This document shows positions 11,567-19,434 of a stretch of 64,000 bases of DNA, piece by piece; within the stretch, counting starts at the first letter, position 1; every line of letters starts with the position of its first letter. Below the pieces are notes generated by a model. It was not told the origin of the DNA. It did not search any database and saw only the letters and a list, made by a program, of their open reading frames with translations. Position numbers and translations under genes: made by a program. The stretch spans positions 2,976,001 to 3,040,000 of the forward strand of contig NZ_CP110136.1 in assembly GCF_025979705.1 (NCBI RefSeq), given 5' to 3'. Source of the DNA: Hymenobacter sp. YIM 151858-1 (GTDB taxonomy: Bacteria > Bacteroidota > Bacteroidia > Cytophagales > Hymenobacteraceae).

Positions 11567-11863
11567 TTAACGACCGAAGCAGGAGCGGTACATGTAGCCC
11601 ACCTGCGCTTCGCCGGCGGGGTTGGTAACGCGGGCCTTCACAAAGTACGTGTCGATGGTATCCATCACCTGTACCTCCATGCCCGAGGCCACCGTCATCA
11701 GTTGGGCGGCTTCCTTCTTCATGCCGTCGTAGAGGGCGCATTCTACTACGGTGTTGTGTGCTACGGGTGTGCGGTTGGCCCGAGCTGCCGAGCTGCCATC
11801 GTCTTTGGCGGCGCTGCAGGCACCTAGGGCCGCAAGGGAACAGAACAGTAGAGCTTTTTTCAT
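11567..11863 (-). CDS. Small lipoprotein, SH3-like, paralogue 1
   Basis: A 98-residue protein with a lipoprotein signal (LFCSLAALGACSAAKDD). The mature part has the layout of a small SH3-like barrel: a Cys-x-LY near the start, then EVQVMDT, YFVKARV, and a C-terminal GYMYRSCFG. Two Cys at the ends of the domain could form a disulfide. It is a clear paralogue of the next gene (shared spacing of the two Cys, and of Q-V-D, F-V-(K/R)-A-R and a G-(Y/F)-MY(R/K)-(S/A)-C ending). It is probably outer-membrane or periplasmic. Role unknown. Confidence 0.7.
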   Translation of the reverse strand: MKKALLFCSLAALGACSAAKDDGSSAARANRTPVAHNTVVECALYDGMKKEAAQLMTVASGMEVQVMDTIDTYFVKARVTNPAGEAQVGYMYRSCFGR

Positions 11864-11952
11864 ATAGCTGAATTATGTCAGGAAGATAATGAATTGAATG
11901 GGTGCCGAAAAGTGAAAAAACCGGGCCGATAATCAGCAACGGCCGCGGTAAC

Positions 11953-12246
11953 TTATTTGCCCAGGCAGGCTTTGTACATGAAGCCCGTTACGGCTTTGCC
12001 GTTTTTGCTTAGGCGCGCCCGCACAAAGTGGGCGTTGCTCGAGTCGAGCACCTGAATTTTGGCGCCCACCTCCACCATGGCCAGCATTTCGGATTGCGTG
12101 GAGGCCTGGCTGTAGAGGCCGCAGGTGGTGCCGGTGGTGCGGTCGATGGCCACGGGCAGCAGGGTCGGGATTTTCGCAACGTCGTCTTTGGCGGTGGCGC
12201 AGGCGCCGAGCGAAAGCAAAAGCGCAGCAAACAATAGGCGGTTCAT
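11953..12246 (-). CDS. Small lipoprotein, SH3-like, paralogue 2
   Basis: A 97-residue lipoprotein (LLLSLGACATAKDD) homologous to the gene that follows it at 11567. The shared pattern is CGLY, KIQVLDS, HFVRARL and GFMYKACLG. The two genes lie 89 bp apart in the same direction and probably arose by tandem duplication. No enzyme motif is seen; an SH3-like wall-binding or protein-binding fold is inferred from spacing only. Confidence 0.7.
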   Translation of the reverse strand: MNRLLFAALLLSLGACATAKDDVAKIPTLLPVAIDRTTGTTCGLYSQASTQSEMLAMVEVGAKIQVLDSSNAHFVRARLSKNGKAVTGFMYKACLGK

Positions 12247-12453
12247 GAGTAGGATTTTGGGGGAAACAGAGCGGTGCTACAATATCAAACCCGTCAGTAG
12301 CATATCAAAATATTCCTGTCTTTTTATTCTACTACATTCTTAGGGATATACAAAAACCGGGAACGTGCGGCCATGCTCCGGGTGTTATGCTGATGCGCCG
12401 GCACCTAGGGCCACAACGGCCAGCAGCGGCGCGTTTCACCACGCAATTTTCCC

Positions 12454-13062
12454 ATGAAATCCATCACTCAGCTTTTCACTCGTCCGGTGGCGCTGGCAGC
12501 CGTTGGGCTGGCCCTGCTTCTGGGCTCGGCCGGTTGCGCCTCCATACCGCGCGTAGGCGTCACTTCCGACTTCGACCACGCCGTAAACTTCCGCAACTAC
12601 AAAACCTGGGCCTGGTACCCCCAGCAGCCTGCCGACGCCGAGGGCGGCCCCGCCCAGGGCTACAACTCGTTCTTCGATAAGCGCATGCGCCGCTCGGTAG
12701 AGGCCGAGATGGTACGCAAAGGCATGACGAAGGTGGAGAAGAACCCCGATGTGTTCGTGGCTTACTCCGCCCGCGTAGAGGACAAGCAGCGCACCAACAC
12801 GGCGGTGCCCTACGGCCCCTATGGCTGGTACCCCTACTGGGGCTACGGCTGGAACCGCGGCCTGTATCAGCAGCCCGTGGTAGAGTACAAGGCCGGCAAC
12901 GTCATCATCGACATTGTGGATGCCAAGCGCAAGGAACTGGTATGGCGCGGCTACGGCCAAAGCCAGGTAGATGAGCAGAACCTGTCGGATGAGGAAGTAA
13001 ACCGCATCGTGACGGGCGTGCTGGGCACCTACCCGCCCACCGACAACACCGCTCGTCGTTAA
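12454..13062 (+). CDS. DUF4136 lipoprotein
   Basis: A 202-residue lipoprotein with signal VGLALLLGSAGCASI. The mature part shows DUF4136 features: DFDHAVNFRNYKTWAWYP at the start of the domain, a Tyr/Pro/Gly/Trp-rich loop in the middle (YGPYGWYPYWGYGW), then GNVIIDIVDAKRKELVWRG and a C-terminal EEVNRIVTGVLGTYPP. DUF4136 proteins are periplasmic or outer-membrane lipoproteins of unknown function, often linked with envelope stress. It is a single-gene unit with its own terminator. Confidence 0.88.
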   Translation: MKSITQLFTRPVALAAVGLALLLGSAGCASIPRVGVTSDFDHAVNFRNYKTWAWYPQQPADAEGGPAQGYNSFFDKRMRRSVEAEMVRKGMTKVEKNPDVFVAYSARVEDKQRTNTAVPYGPYGWYPYWGYGWNRGLYQQPVVEYKAGNVIIDIVDAKRKELVWRGYGQSQVDEQNLSDEEVNRIVTGVLGTYPPTDNTARR

Positions 13063-13091
13063 GCCTAGCTACAGAGCGCCAAAGCGCAAAA

Positions 13092-13119
13092 AGCCCCGCC
13101 CCTTGGCGGGGCTTTTTTT
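13092..13119 (+). terminator. Rho-independent terminator
   Basis: A perfect 9-bp stem (13092-13100 with 13105-13113), loop cctt and a run of seven T. Confidence 0.9.
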
Positions 13120-13240
13120 GTGCCCTGCCCGCGGCGGCTCGGAGGCAGCCCACTGCCTTGTTACACCATAAACGCCGCGAAGCCGGACAGTAAAAAACCT
13201 AATTTGCGCGGATTATTCCCGTTTGATCTGCTTTTGTTAC

Positions 13241-15658
13241 ATGACAACACATTTACCCACCCGGCGCTTGTGGCTGCCGCTGCTCGGCCTGTGGTTTCCG
13301 CTGGCGCTACAAGCCCAAACCGTGGTGTTTTCGGAAGATTTTGAAGGCGCCGACTTCGGTTCCTTTACGGCGGCCAACGCCGCGGCCAACAAGTGGTTTG
13401 CCGGCAGCGTGCCCGGCAACGGCCCTACCACCGCAGGCAGCAAAGCGGCCTTTGTAGCCAAAGACAACGGCACCACGCACGAATACGACCTCGGCACCAC
13501 GTCGGTATCGCACTTGTACCGCACGGTGGCGCTGCCGGCAGGCCACAACGTATTCGAGCTTTCGTTTGATTGGAAAAACCAGGGCGACGTGGCTCCCAAC
13601 GACGTGCTGCGCGTGTACCTAGCTCCAGAGGACTTTACGCCCACCGCGGGAGCTCAGCCGTCGGCCAGCGCCAACGCGGTGCTCGTAACCACCGCGCCGC
13701 TCAGCCAGCAAAACAGCTACGCCCGCCTCACGCTGCCCCTCCCCGGTGGCGCCGCGCTGGCCGGCACCACGCGCCGCCTCGTTTTCACCTGGGGCAACAA
13801 CGCGTCGTCGGGGAGCCAAATGCCCGCCGCCATCGACAACGTGGTGCTTACCGCCAGCACGGTGCAGCCGCTACCCGCCGGCACCTACACCATCGACAAC
13901 ACCCGGCCGGGCAGCGCCACCAACTTTGCCTCGCTGCGAGCAGCCTTCGAGCGGCTTAACCAGGCGGGGGCGGCCGGTGCTGTTGCCTTCGAGGTAGCGG
14001 CAGGCCAGACCTTCGGCGAGGCCTTGCCGCCCCTGCAGGCCAGTGGCACGGCCACGGCGCGCATCGTGTTTCGCCGGGCCGGGGCGGGTGCCAACCCGGT
14101 GGTGCAGCTAAGCACCGGCGCCGCGGCCATCGACCTGGCCGGCGCCGACTACGTGACGTTTGACGGGATTGATGTGCAAGCCGGCCCCGGCAACGGGCCG
14201 CTCTACGGCTACCGCGTGCGCAACGCCTCCCCCACCGACGGCGCCCAGGGAAACATCATTCGCAACGCCAGCATCACGCTCAACCGCGCCATCAACTCGG
14301 TGGAGCTGTTGCAGGGCACGGGCGCGGCGTACGGCGCCGGCGCCCCCACGGCAGGCACGGGCGTGAGCATCGGCAACTACTACCACGATCTGAAAATCAG
14401 CAACGCCAACAGCGGCGTGTGGCTGCTGGGCGCCGAAACCGCCTACCCCGACATGGACAACGAGGTGGCGCGGGTGCAGGTGGGCAACGGCACACCCGGC
14501 GACATCGGCAATGCCACGCTGAGCTACGGCATGCAGCTGGAAAACCAATACCACCTGAGCGTGCACGACAACCTCATCCGGGGCGTGCACTCCAGCAACG
14601 CGGCGGTGTACGGCATCCAGGCCCTGGGTTTGCAGGGCACCGATGCCGCGGCCAGCCGCCTCTACAACAACCGCATTTCGGATGTGCGCTTTGCCAGCGC
14701 CACCAGCCCCTCTACCCTGATTTCGGCCAACGGGCTGGCCGTGGCGCCGCACACGGTGGGTCCGCAAACCATCTACCTCTACAACAACGTCATTTCGGGC
14801 GTGGTGCGCGACTTCAACGCCACCACTACCCCGGCCAACCGCTTGTTGCGCGGCATTCACCTGACCACTACCGGCACCAACGCCGACACCAAAATTGCCT
14901 TGTGGCACAACACCGTACAGGTGAATGCCGGCACCGATGCCAAGTTCATCAGCGCGGCCTTCGAATCGAGCGGCTCGGCAGCAACCGGGGGCAAGGTTGA
15001 CATTCGGAACAACATCTTCGCCAACCTCACGGGCGCCCAAACCGCAGGCAAGCACTACGTGCTGTACTTCCTTACGGCCACAGCCGGCAGTGCGGGCTCG
15101 GTAATCGATTACAACAACCTGTACCTGGCCAACAGCACCGGCGGGTTTGTGGGCCGCACCACGGCTTTCGAGCACGCGGCCCTGCCGGAATGGCGCACGG
15201 CCACCAGCCAGGATGCCAAGAGCCTCGCCGAAGACCCCAAATTTGTATCGGCCACCGATTTGCGCCCTACCAACGGCCTGCTGAAAAGCAAAGGCGTGGC
15301 GCTGCCCGAAGTAACCGCCGATGTGGCCGGCACCCTCCGGCCCAGCACCAGCCCCGACCTAGGCGCCTACGAGTTCACGGTGCTTTCGGGTCAAGCACCT
15401 CGCACTGCCGAGCTGGGCGTGGCGGCCTACCCGGTGCCCTTCGGCAACCGGCTCCAACTGCGCCTGGCGCAACCCTTGCGCAGCGTCGCCACCGTTGAGC
15501 TGCTCGATGCCCTAGGTAAGCGCGTGTGCACCACCACCTTGGCACCTGCCGCCCAAACGGCCATGCTCGAAAACCTGGGCGCGTTAAAGCCCGGCACCTA
15601 CGTGTTGCGCCTGGTTACCGCCGATGGCCGGCAGCAGGCGCTGCGCGTGTTGCGCTAG
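13241..15658 (+). CDS. Secreted parallel beta-helix protein with T9SS sorting domain
   Basis: An 805-residue protein. It has a signal peptide (WLPLLGLWFPLALQAQ), then a jelly-roll domain of the choice-of-anchor J style (TVVFSEDFEGADFG, residues about 27-210). A long region of repeated Asn-rich turns follows (NAVYGIQALGLQG, LYNNRISDV, LYNNVISGVV, DIRNNIF), typical of a right-handed parallel beta-helix. The last 75 residues (VAAYPVPFGNRLQLRL to LKPGTYVLRLVTADG) match the type IX secretion sorting domain. It is expected on or outside the outer membrane, likely binding or cutting a polysaccharide; no catalytic residues can be named. The start at 13241 places Met directly before the signal peptide. 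Confidence 0.85.
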   Translation: MTTHLPTRRLWLPLLGLWFPLALQAQTVVFSEDFEGADFGSFTAANAAANKWFAGSVPGNGPTTAGSKAAFVAKDNGTTHEYDLGTTSVSHLYRTVALPAGHNVFELSFDWKNQGDVAPNDVLRVYLAPEDFTPTAGAQPSASANAVLVTTAPLSQQNSYARLTLPLPGGAALAGTTRRLVFTWGNNASSGSQMPAAIDNVVLTASTVQPLPAGTYTIDNTRPGSATNFASLRAAFERLNQAGAAGAVAFEVAAGQTFGEALPPLQASGTATARIVFRRAGAGANPVVQLSTGAAAIDLAGADYVTFDGIDVQAGPGNGPLYGYRVRNASPTDGAQGNIIRNASITLNRAINSVELLQGTGAAYGAGAPTAGTGVSIGNYYHDLKISNANSGVWLLGAETAYPDMDNEVARVQVGNGTPGDIGNATLSYGMQLENQYHLSVHDNLIRGVHSSNAAVYGIQALGLQGTDAAASRLYNNRISDVRFASATSPSTLISANGLAVAPHTVGPQTIYLYNNVISGVVRDFNATTTPANRLLRGIHLTTTGTNADTKIALWHNTVQVNAGTDAKFISAAFESSGSAATGGKVDIRNNIFANLTGAQTAGKHYVLYFLTATAGSAGSVIDYNNLYLANSTGGFVGRTTAFEHAALPEWRTATSQDAKSLAEDPKFVSATDLRPTNGLLKSKGVALPEVTADVAGTLRPSTSPDLGAYEFTVLSGQAPRTAELGVAAYPVPFGNRLQLRLAQPLRSVATVELLDALGKRVCTTTLAPAAQTAMLENLGALKPGTYVLRLVTADGRQQALRVLR

Positions 15659-15669
15659 CGCAACTTACC

Positions 15670-15719
15670 GCAGCAAAAAGCCCCGCTCTCCTCGGCCGAA
15701 GAGCGGGGCTTTTTGCTGC
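15670..15719. terminator. Bidirectional terminator
   Basis: A perfect 20-bp stem (15670-15689 with 15700-15719), the longest in the window, contains A- and T-runs on either side of the GC core. It separates the convergent beta-helix protein gene and lipA. Confidence 0.9.
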
Positions 15720-15753
15720 GCATCACCTAGGGGCAGCCCTAGGTAGCCGAGGG

Positions 15754-16656
15754 TTAAATGGGCACGTTTACGTGGCGCTCGGCGTGGTAGCTCGAGCGCA
15801 CCAGCGGACCGCTCTCCACGTACTTCAGCCCGCGACGCAGGCCCTCTTCGCGGTAGTGCGCAAACAGATCGGGGTGAATGAACTCGGCCACCTCGATGTG
15901 CCGCTTGGTAGGCTGCAGGTACTGACCTAGGGTGAGGATATCGAGGCCGTTGGCCACGAGGTCGTCCATGGCCTGGTACATCTCGTCTTTGGTTTCGCCG
16001 AGGCCCAGCATAATGCCCGATTTGGTGCGCTTGCCGGCGTCCTTGGTGCGGCGGATTTGCTCCAGGCTGCGGTCGTACTTGGCCTGCGGGCGCACCAGGC
16101 GGTAGAGGCTGCCCACCGTTTCGATGTTGTGCGACACCACTTCCTGCCCGCCGGCAATCATGGTGTGCAGCGCATCCCAGTTGGCTTTCACGTCGGGGAT
16201 GAGCGTTTCGATGGTGGTTTCGGGCGAGAGCTGCTTGGTTTGCACCACCGTTTCGTACCACACGCTGGCGCCGCGGTCTTTCAGCTCATCGCGGTTTACG
16301 GAGGTGATTACGGCGTGCTTCACGCCCATCAGCTTAATGGCCTCGGCCACGCGCCGGGGCTCGTCGAGGTCGTACTCGGTGGGGCGGCCCGTGGCCACGG
16401 CGCAAAACGAGCACGAGCGCGTGCAAATGTTGCCCAGAATCATGAACGTGGCCGTGCCGGCACCCCAGCACTCGCCCATGTTGGGGCAGTTACCGCTTTC
16501 GCAGATGGTATGCAGCTTATGTTCGTCCACGAGGCGGCGCACGTTGGCGTACGATTCGCCTACGGGCAGCTTCACGCGCAGCCAATCGGGCTTGCGGGGC
16601 TTGGCCGGGGCAGCCGCTTCGGGTTGTATTACGGGTAAGGTCAGGAGAGTATCCAT
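15754..16656 (-). CDS. lipA: Lipoyl synthase
   Basis: A 300-residue radical SAM enzyme that inserts two sulfurs into octanoyl groups on lipoyl carrier domains, serving the E2 subunits of 2-oxoacid dehydrogenases and the glycine cleavage H-protein. Both clusters are visible: the auxiliary [12 protein letters not shown] and the radical [11 protein letters not shown], plus the LipA-typical [14 protein letters not shown]. The start at 16656 is chosen because upstream residues are not conserved and a promoter element ends right there, which would give an almost leaderless mRNA. It is well placed functionally, with gcvP and the 2-oxoacid E1 gene nearby needing lipoate. Confidence 0.96.
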   Translation of the reverse strand: MDTLLTLPVIQPEAAAPAKPRKPDWLRVKLPVGESYANVRRLVDEHKLHTICESGNCPNMGECWGAGTATFMILGNICTRSCSFCAVATGRPTEYDLDEPRRVAEAIKLMGVKHAVITSVNRDELKDRGASVWYETVVQTKQLSPETTIETLIPDVKANWDALHTMIAGGQEVVSHNIETVGSLYRLVRPQAKYDRSLEQIRRTKDAGKRTKSGIMLGLGETKDEMYQAMDDLVANGLDILTLGQYLQPTKRHIEVAEFIHPDLFAHYREEGLRRGLKYVESGPLVRSSYHAERHVNVPI

Positions 16657-16660
16657 ACCG

Positions 16661-16668
16661 CAAAGGTA
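16661..16668 (-). promoter_or_regulatory. -7 element of lipA, close to start codon
   Basis: TACCTTTG on the minus strand is separated from the lipA ATG by 4 bp. With normal spacing, transcription would begin at or next to the start codon. Confidence 0.55.
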
Positions 16669-16710
16669 GTGGGTATTGGGTTGTTGGTAGTCAGTAACCA
16701 CCCAACAAAG

Positions 16711-16753
16711 CGTGGGTTTGGCTGCCGGCCGCATAGCCGCAACCAAACCCACG
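16711..16753 (-). terminator. Hairpin between outer-membrane protein gene and lipA
   Basis: An 11-bp perfect stem (16711-16721 with 16743-16753), extended by a G-U pair region, is followed on the minus strand by a weak T-rich stretch. It is probably the terminator of the upstream minus-strand gene. Confidence 0.5.
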
Positions 16754-16817
16754 TAATGGCTGGTTCAAAACCCTAGGTGCTTGTAGCAGCTTTGGCCGGC
16801 AACAGCCAAAGCAGCAA

Positions 16818-17615
16818 CTACTTGCGCTGGCCGATGTACAGCGTCACGTACACCGACGAAAACACGTTGTCGTTGATTTGCCGGTCGGGGGTGTTGAGGG
16901 CGCGCAGTACCGTGAGGCGCTTGGTATAAGCCTCTAGCAACACGCCGGCCTCCAGGCCCGCCACGGCGTCGCGGTAGCGGCCGTACTCAAACGTGAAAGC
17001 CCCGCGCACGTGGGCCCCGATGTTGGGCTTCAACTCGTTGATGCCGGTAAACAGCGGCGCGCGGTCGTAAATGCGGTTCGGGTCGCTGTGCTTGCCGGGG
17101 TCGTACTGCTCCGAGCGGATATCCTCGCGCGGGCTGGGGTTGCTGGGGTCGGGTGCGGGCGTGTAGTCGTAGTACACGTAGTAGGGCATCAGCAGGCCCA
17201 ACGAGGGCCCGGCGCCCACCAGGCCGTTTACCTGCACCCCCGATTCGGCCGCTTTCCGGAAGATGACGCGCTGCAAGCCCACGCTCGGGCGCGCCACAAA
17301 CAGGTAGTTGCTTTTGCCCAGCACGTACACCCCGCCCACGTAGGTTTGGGCGCGCTGCTCCTTGCGGTTTTTCACCTCCACGCCCTCAATCATCCAAAAA
17401 CGCGCCCAGTCGTCGTTCAGCAAATGCGTGGAGCGCACGGCCGCGCCGCCAATAAGGCCGGCGTTGGAGTTCAGGTTGATGCCGTAGGTGAATTCTTTCT
17501 GGTACGCGGGGCCATCCTGGGCTTCCTGCGCGTGCGCGGCCGGGGCGGCCAGGCCGGCAGCCGCGAGTAGCACAGCAAACAAGAGCGGAGTACGCACGGC
17601 AGTAGAAGCTGGCAT
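16818..17615 (-). CDS. Predicted outer-membrane beta-barrel protein
   Basis: A 265-residue protein with a signal peptide (LLFAVLLAAAGLAAPAAHAQ). The mature part is built of alternating polar/hydrophobic strands with many Tyr and Gly (FTYGINLNSNAGLIGGAAVR, VGLQRVIFR, GAFTFEYGRY, SVYVTLYIGQRK) and ends in an aromatic/polar strand. This fits an 8- to 12-stranded barrel. The frame continues to 18170 but would run through the opposite-strand OsmC gene, so the Met before the signal peptide is used. No specific family is recognised. Confidence 0.75.
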   Translation of the reverse strand: MPASTAVRTPLLFAVLLAAAGLAAPAAHAQEAQDGPAYQKEFTYGINLNSNAGLIGGAAVRSTHLLNDDWARFWMIEGVEVKNRKEQRAQTYVGGVYVLGKSNYLFVARPSVGLQRVIFRKAAESGVQVNGLVGAGPSLGLLMPYYVYYDYTPAPDPSNPSPREDIRSEQYDPGKHSDPNRIYDRAPLFTGINELKPNIGAHVRGAFTFEYGRYRDAVAGLEAGVLLEAYTKRLTVLRALNTPDRQINDNVFSSVYVTLYIGQRK

Positions 17616-17669
17616 AGGGTGCAAATGAGAAAGGGCTGCGCCCACGAAGCGGGCCTCTCCGAAAGTACG

Positions 17670-17677
17670 TAAATTTG
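17670..17677 (+). promoter_or_regulatory. -7 promoter element for OsmC gene
   Basis: TAAATTTG matches TAnnTTTG and lies 31 bp before the OsmC start codon, in the divergent gap with the outer-membrane protein gene. Confidence 0.5.
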
Positions 17678-17708
17678 AACGCATCCGTCTGTAAGTTCTG
17701 AAGATTAT

Positions 17709-18116
17709 ATGAGCACCGCCACCGCCCGCTACGCCGGCCAGCTGCGCACCGAAGCCCAACACGTGGCCTCGGGCACCACCATCCAAACCGATGCCCCGGT
17801 AGATAACCACGGCCGCGGCGAAGCGTTTTCGCCCACCGATTTGGTAAGCGCGGCGCTTGGCTCGTGCATGATGACCATCATGGGCATCGTGGCGGAGCGC
17901 AGCAGCCTCGACCTCAGCGGCGTCACCTTCGAGGTAACCAAGCACATGGCCTCCGAGCCGCGGCGCATCGCCGAAATCGAGGTGAAGTTCCGGATGCCGG
18001 CCAGCCTTTCGGCCAAAGACCGCACGGTGCTGGAAAACGCCGCCCGCACCTGCCCCGTTGCTCTTAGCCTGAACCCGGAAATTCGTCAGTCGGTTCAGTT
18101 CTCCTACGAGGGCTAA
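17709..18116 (+). CDS. OsmC family peroxiredoxin
   Basis: A 135-residue OsmC/Ohr-family thiol peroxidase. The two redox cysteines are present in the expected places: LGSCMMTIMGI (helix in the middle) and ARTCPVALSL near the C-terminus. The family reduces organic hydroperoxides or persulfides as a dimer in the cytoplasm. It looks closer to the YhfA/OsmC branch than to Ohr, judged by length and the DNHGRGEAFSPTDLV start. A bidirectional terminator follows. The YtxJ-like redox protein next door is transcribed towards it. Confidence 0.9.
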   Translation: MSTATARYAGQLRTEAQHVASGTTIQTDAPVDNHGRGEAFSPTDLVSAALGSCMMTIMGIVAERSSLDLSGVTFEVTKHMASEPRRIAEIEVKFRMPASLSAKDRTVLENAARTCPVALSLNPEIRQSVQFSYEG

Positions 18117-18136
18117 CCGCGCTTGCGTTGCCCCAT

Positions 18137-18199
18137 AAAAAGGGCCGCCTTTTACCGGTTTTGGGCACACGGCCCGAAGCGGTAAAAGGCGGCCCTTTT
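18137..18199. terminator. Bidirectional terminator
   Basis: A stem of about 20 bp (18137-18157 with 18180-18199) with A-run and T-run ends lies between the convergent osmC and ytxJ-like genes. Confidence 0.85.
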
Positions 18200-18221
18200 G
18201 CGGTGCTGCACCTAGGCCGAC

Positions 18222-18560
18222 CTAGGCCAGTTTCTTCTTCACGTCATTGAGCTGAATGCTCATGTGCGAGGCGTCGTAGCGGCACTCGCCGTTGCGGATC
18301 AGCAACAGCTGCGGCGACTCGTGCCGGATGCCGAACTGCTCGGCAATCTGGTTGGATATGGGCCGGAAGCGCAGCAGATCGAGGTAGTAAGGCTTCACGT
18401 CACCTAGGCCCGCCTCGGCCCACTGGCGCTCCAGCCGGCTTTTGGCCATGGCACTAATGGAGCAGCTGGTGCTGTGCTTGAAAATGACGACGGGTTGCTG
18501 AGCCGACTCGCGCACGATGTCGTCGAGCTGCTCGGGCTGGGTAAGCAGATGCCACTGCAT
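18222..18560 (-). CDS. YtxJ-like bacillithiol-system redox protein
   Basis: A 112-residue thioredoxin-fold protein of the YtxJ family. It has a single active-site Cys in FKHSTSCSISAMA, where thioredoxin would have CxxC, and the family motif YLDLLRFRPISNQIAEQFGI followed by ESPQLLLI. YtxJ proteins are proposed monothiol bacilliredoxins that take bacillithiol off proteins. Bacteroidota do make bacillithiol-like thiols, which is family knowledge rather than something visible here. It is followed (leftward) by the shared terminator. The stop of the gene upstream is adjacent to its start, so the two are probably cotranscribed. Confidence 0.85.
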   Translation of the reverse strand: MQWHLLTQPEQLDDIVRESAQQPVVIFKHSTSCSISAMAKSRLERQWAEAGLGDVKPYYLDLLRFRPISNQIAEQFGIRHESPQLLLIRNGECRYDASHMSIQLNDVKKKLA

Positions 18561-18899
18561 TTATTCGGTTGCTTTGATTTTTTTCTTGGGTTTCGATAAG
18601 CCCAGGCCCACGCGCTGGCGTTGGTCGCTCACGCGCGGCGTGCCGGAGTTATCGAACTTGTAACGCTCGCTGCCGTCTTTTGGGTTTCGCAGGCGGCCGC
18701 TCTCGCCGGGGCGCAGGTCGTGCTTGGTTACGGCCAGGTGGCTTTGGCGCAAATCCTCGGCGGCCGGGTACTTGCGGGCATCGCGCAACGAGCGGCGCGC
18801 TTCTTTCTTTGGGTTTGGGCTAACAACCGACTCCTGAGCCGAAGCCGCCGTAGCAGCGCCGCACACCAGGGTAATTACTAAAGCGTAACGAAGCAGCAT
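18561..18899 (-). CDS. Small secreted basic protein
   Basis: A 112-residue protein with a signal peptide (ALVITLVCGAATAASAQ). The mature part is very basic, with ARRSLRDARKYPAAEDLRQSH and a Lys-rich C-terminus (KPKKKIKATE). Its stop abuts the start of the YtxJ-like gene. No family is recognised. Confidence 0.6.
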   Translation of the reverse strand: MLLRYALVITLVCGAATAASAQESVVSPNPKKEARRSLRDARKYPAAEDLRQSHLAVTKHDLRPGESGRLRNPKDGSERYKFDNSGTPRVSDQRQRVGLGLSKPKKKIKATE

Positions 18900-18911
18900 A
18901 GAGCGAATGGG

Positions 18912-19352
18912 TTAATTGCTATCGGGGGTGTCGGCCGGGGCGCTTTTGGCCTTGTTGGGGTAGTGCCTCGAGCGCGAGGGCACGGTGCTGGGCACGCGGG
19001 TCTTGTTCTTCTTTTTAAACGAAATCCAGGGCCAGGCCGGAATGCGCACCCCCAGGATGAACTTCTCGCCGGGCTTGGCCAAGCGGCGGCGCTTGTACTT
19101 CGGCTTTTTGAGCAGGCCGTTTTTGTCGTAGCTGTTCTTCTGAATTTTGGGAGCTTCGGTACTGGCCGTACCCGTCGAGCCGTCGGCCATTTCGGTCGCC
19201 TCCGGGTCTTTCTTTTTGGTCTTGGTTTTTTTGGTTACCGGGCCCGAGGGGTTGGGCAAGCGGTAGGGCCGGCAGCTTTGCAGCGCAGGCCCGGCTACCA
19301 ACATCAGCACCAGCAACAGCCAGCCCAGCCGGCGCACCCGAAGCAGCTCCAT
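18912..19352 (-). CDS. Lys-rich lipoprotein of unknown function
   Basis: A 146-residue lipoprotein. MELLRVRRLGWLLLVLML is followed by a lipobox-like ALQSC. The mature part is low-complexity and Lys/Thr-rich, with a short conserved-looking hydrophobic piece (LGVRIPAWPWISFKKKNKTR). The start at 19352 is preferred over the Met at 19382 because it puts the signal at the very N-terminus. It is probably in one unit with the two small genes that follow it leftward. Confidence 0.6.
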   Translation of the reverse strand: MELLRVRRLGWLLLVLMLVAGPALQSCRPYRLPNPSGPVTKKTKTKKKDPEATEMADGSTGTASTEAPKIQKNSYDKNGLLKKPKYKRRRLAKPGEKFILGVRIPAWPWISFKKKNKTRVPSTVPSRSRHYPNKAKSAPADTPDSN

Positions 19353-19389
19353 CACAAATGGCAGGGGGTAAGTAAAGTACAATCAGTTC

Positions 19390-19426
19390 GAAAAATACAA
19401 AGGCCGGAGAATATCCCCGGCCTTTG
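19390..19426 (-). terminator. Terminator of the 2-oxoacid dehydrogenase E1 gene
   Basis: A perfect 10-bp stem (19398-19407 with 19417-19426) is followed on the minus strand by TATTTTTC. Confidence 0.85.
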
Positions 19427-19434
19427 TGCCCGAT

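Noticed and set aside
14108-15175. Long minus-strand frame opposite the beta-helix protein
   Set aside because: High-GC shadow frame with Val/Gly/Ala/His-rich composition and no motif; the plus-strand protein is clearly the real one. The same holds for similar frames opposite gcvP and the E1 gene.
16818-18170. A 450-codon minus-strand frame covering both the outer-membrane protein and the OsmC region
   Set aside because: The upstream half is antisense to a clear OsmC gene; the real gene begins at the signal peptide start, 17615.
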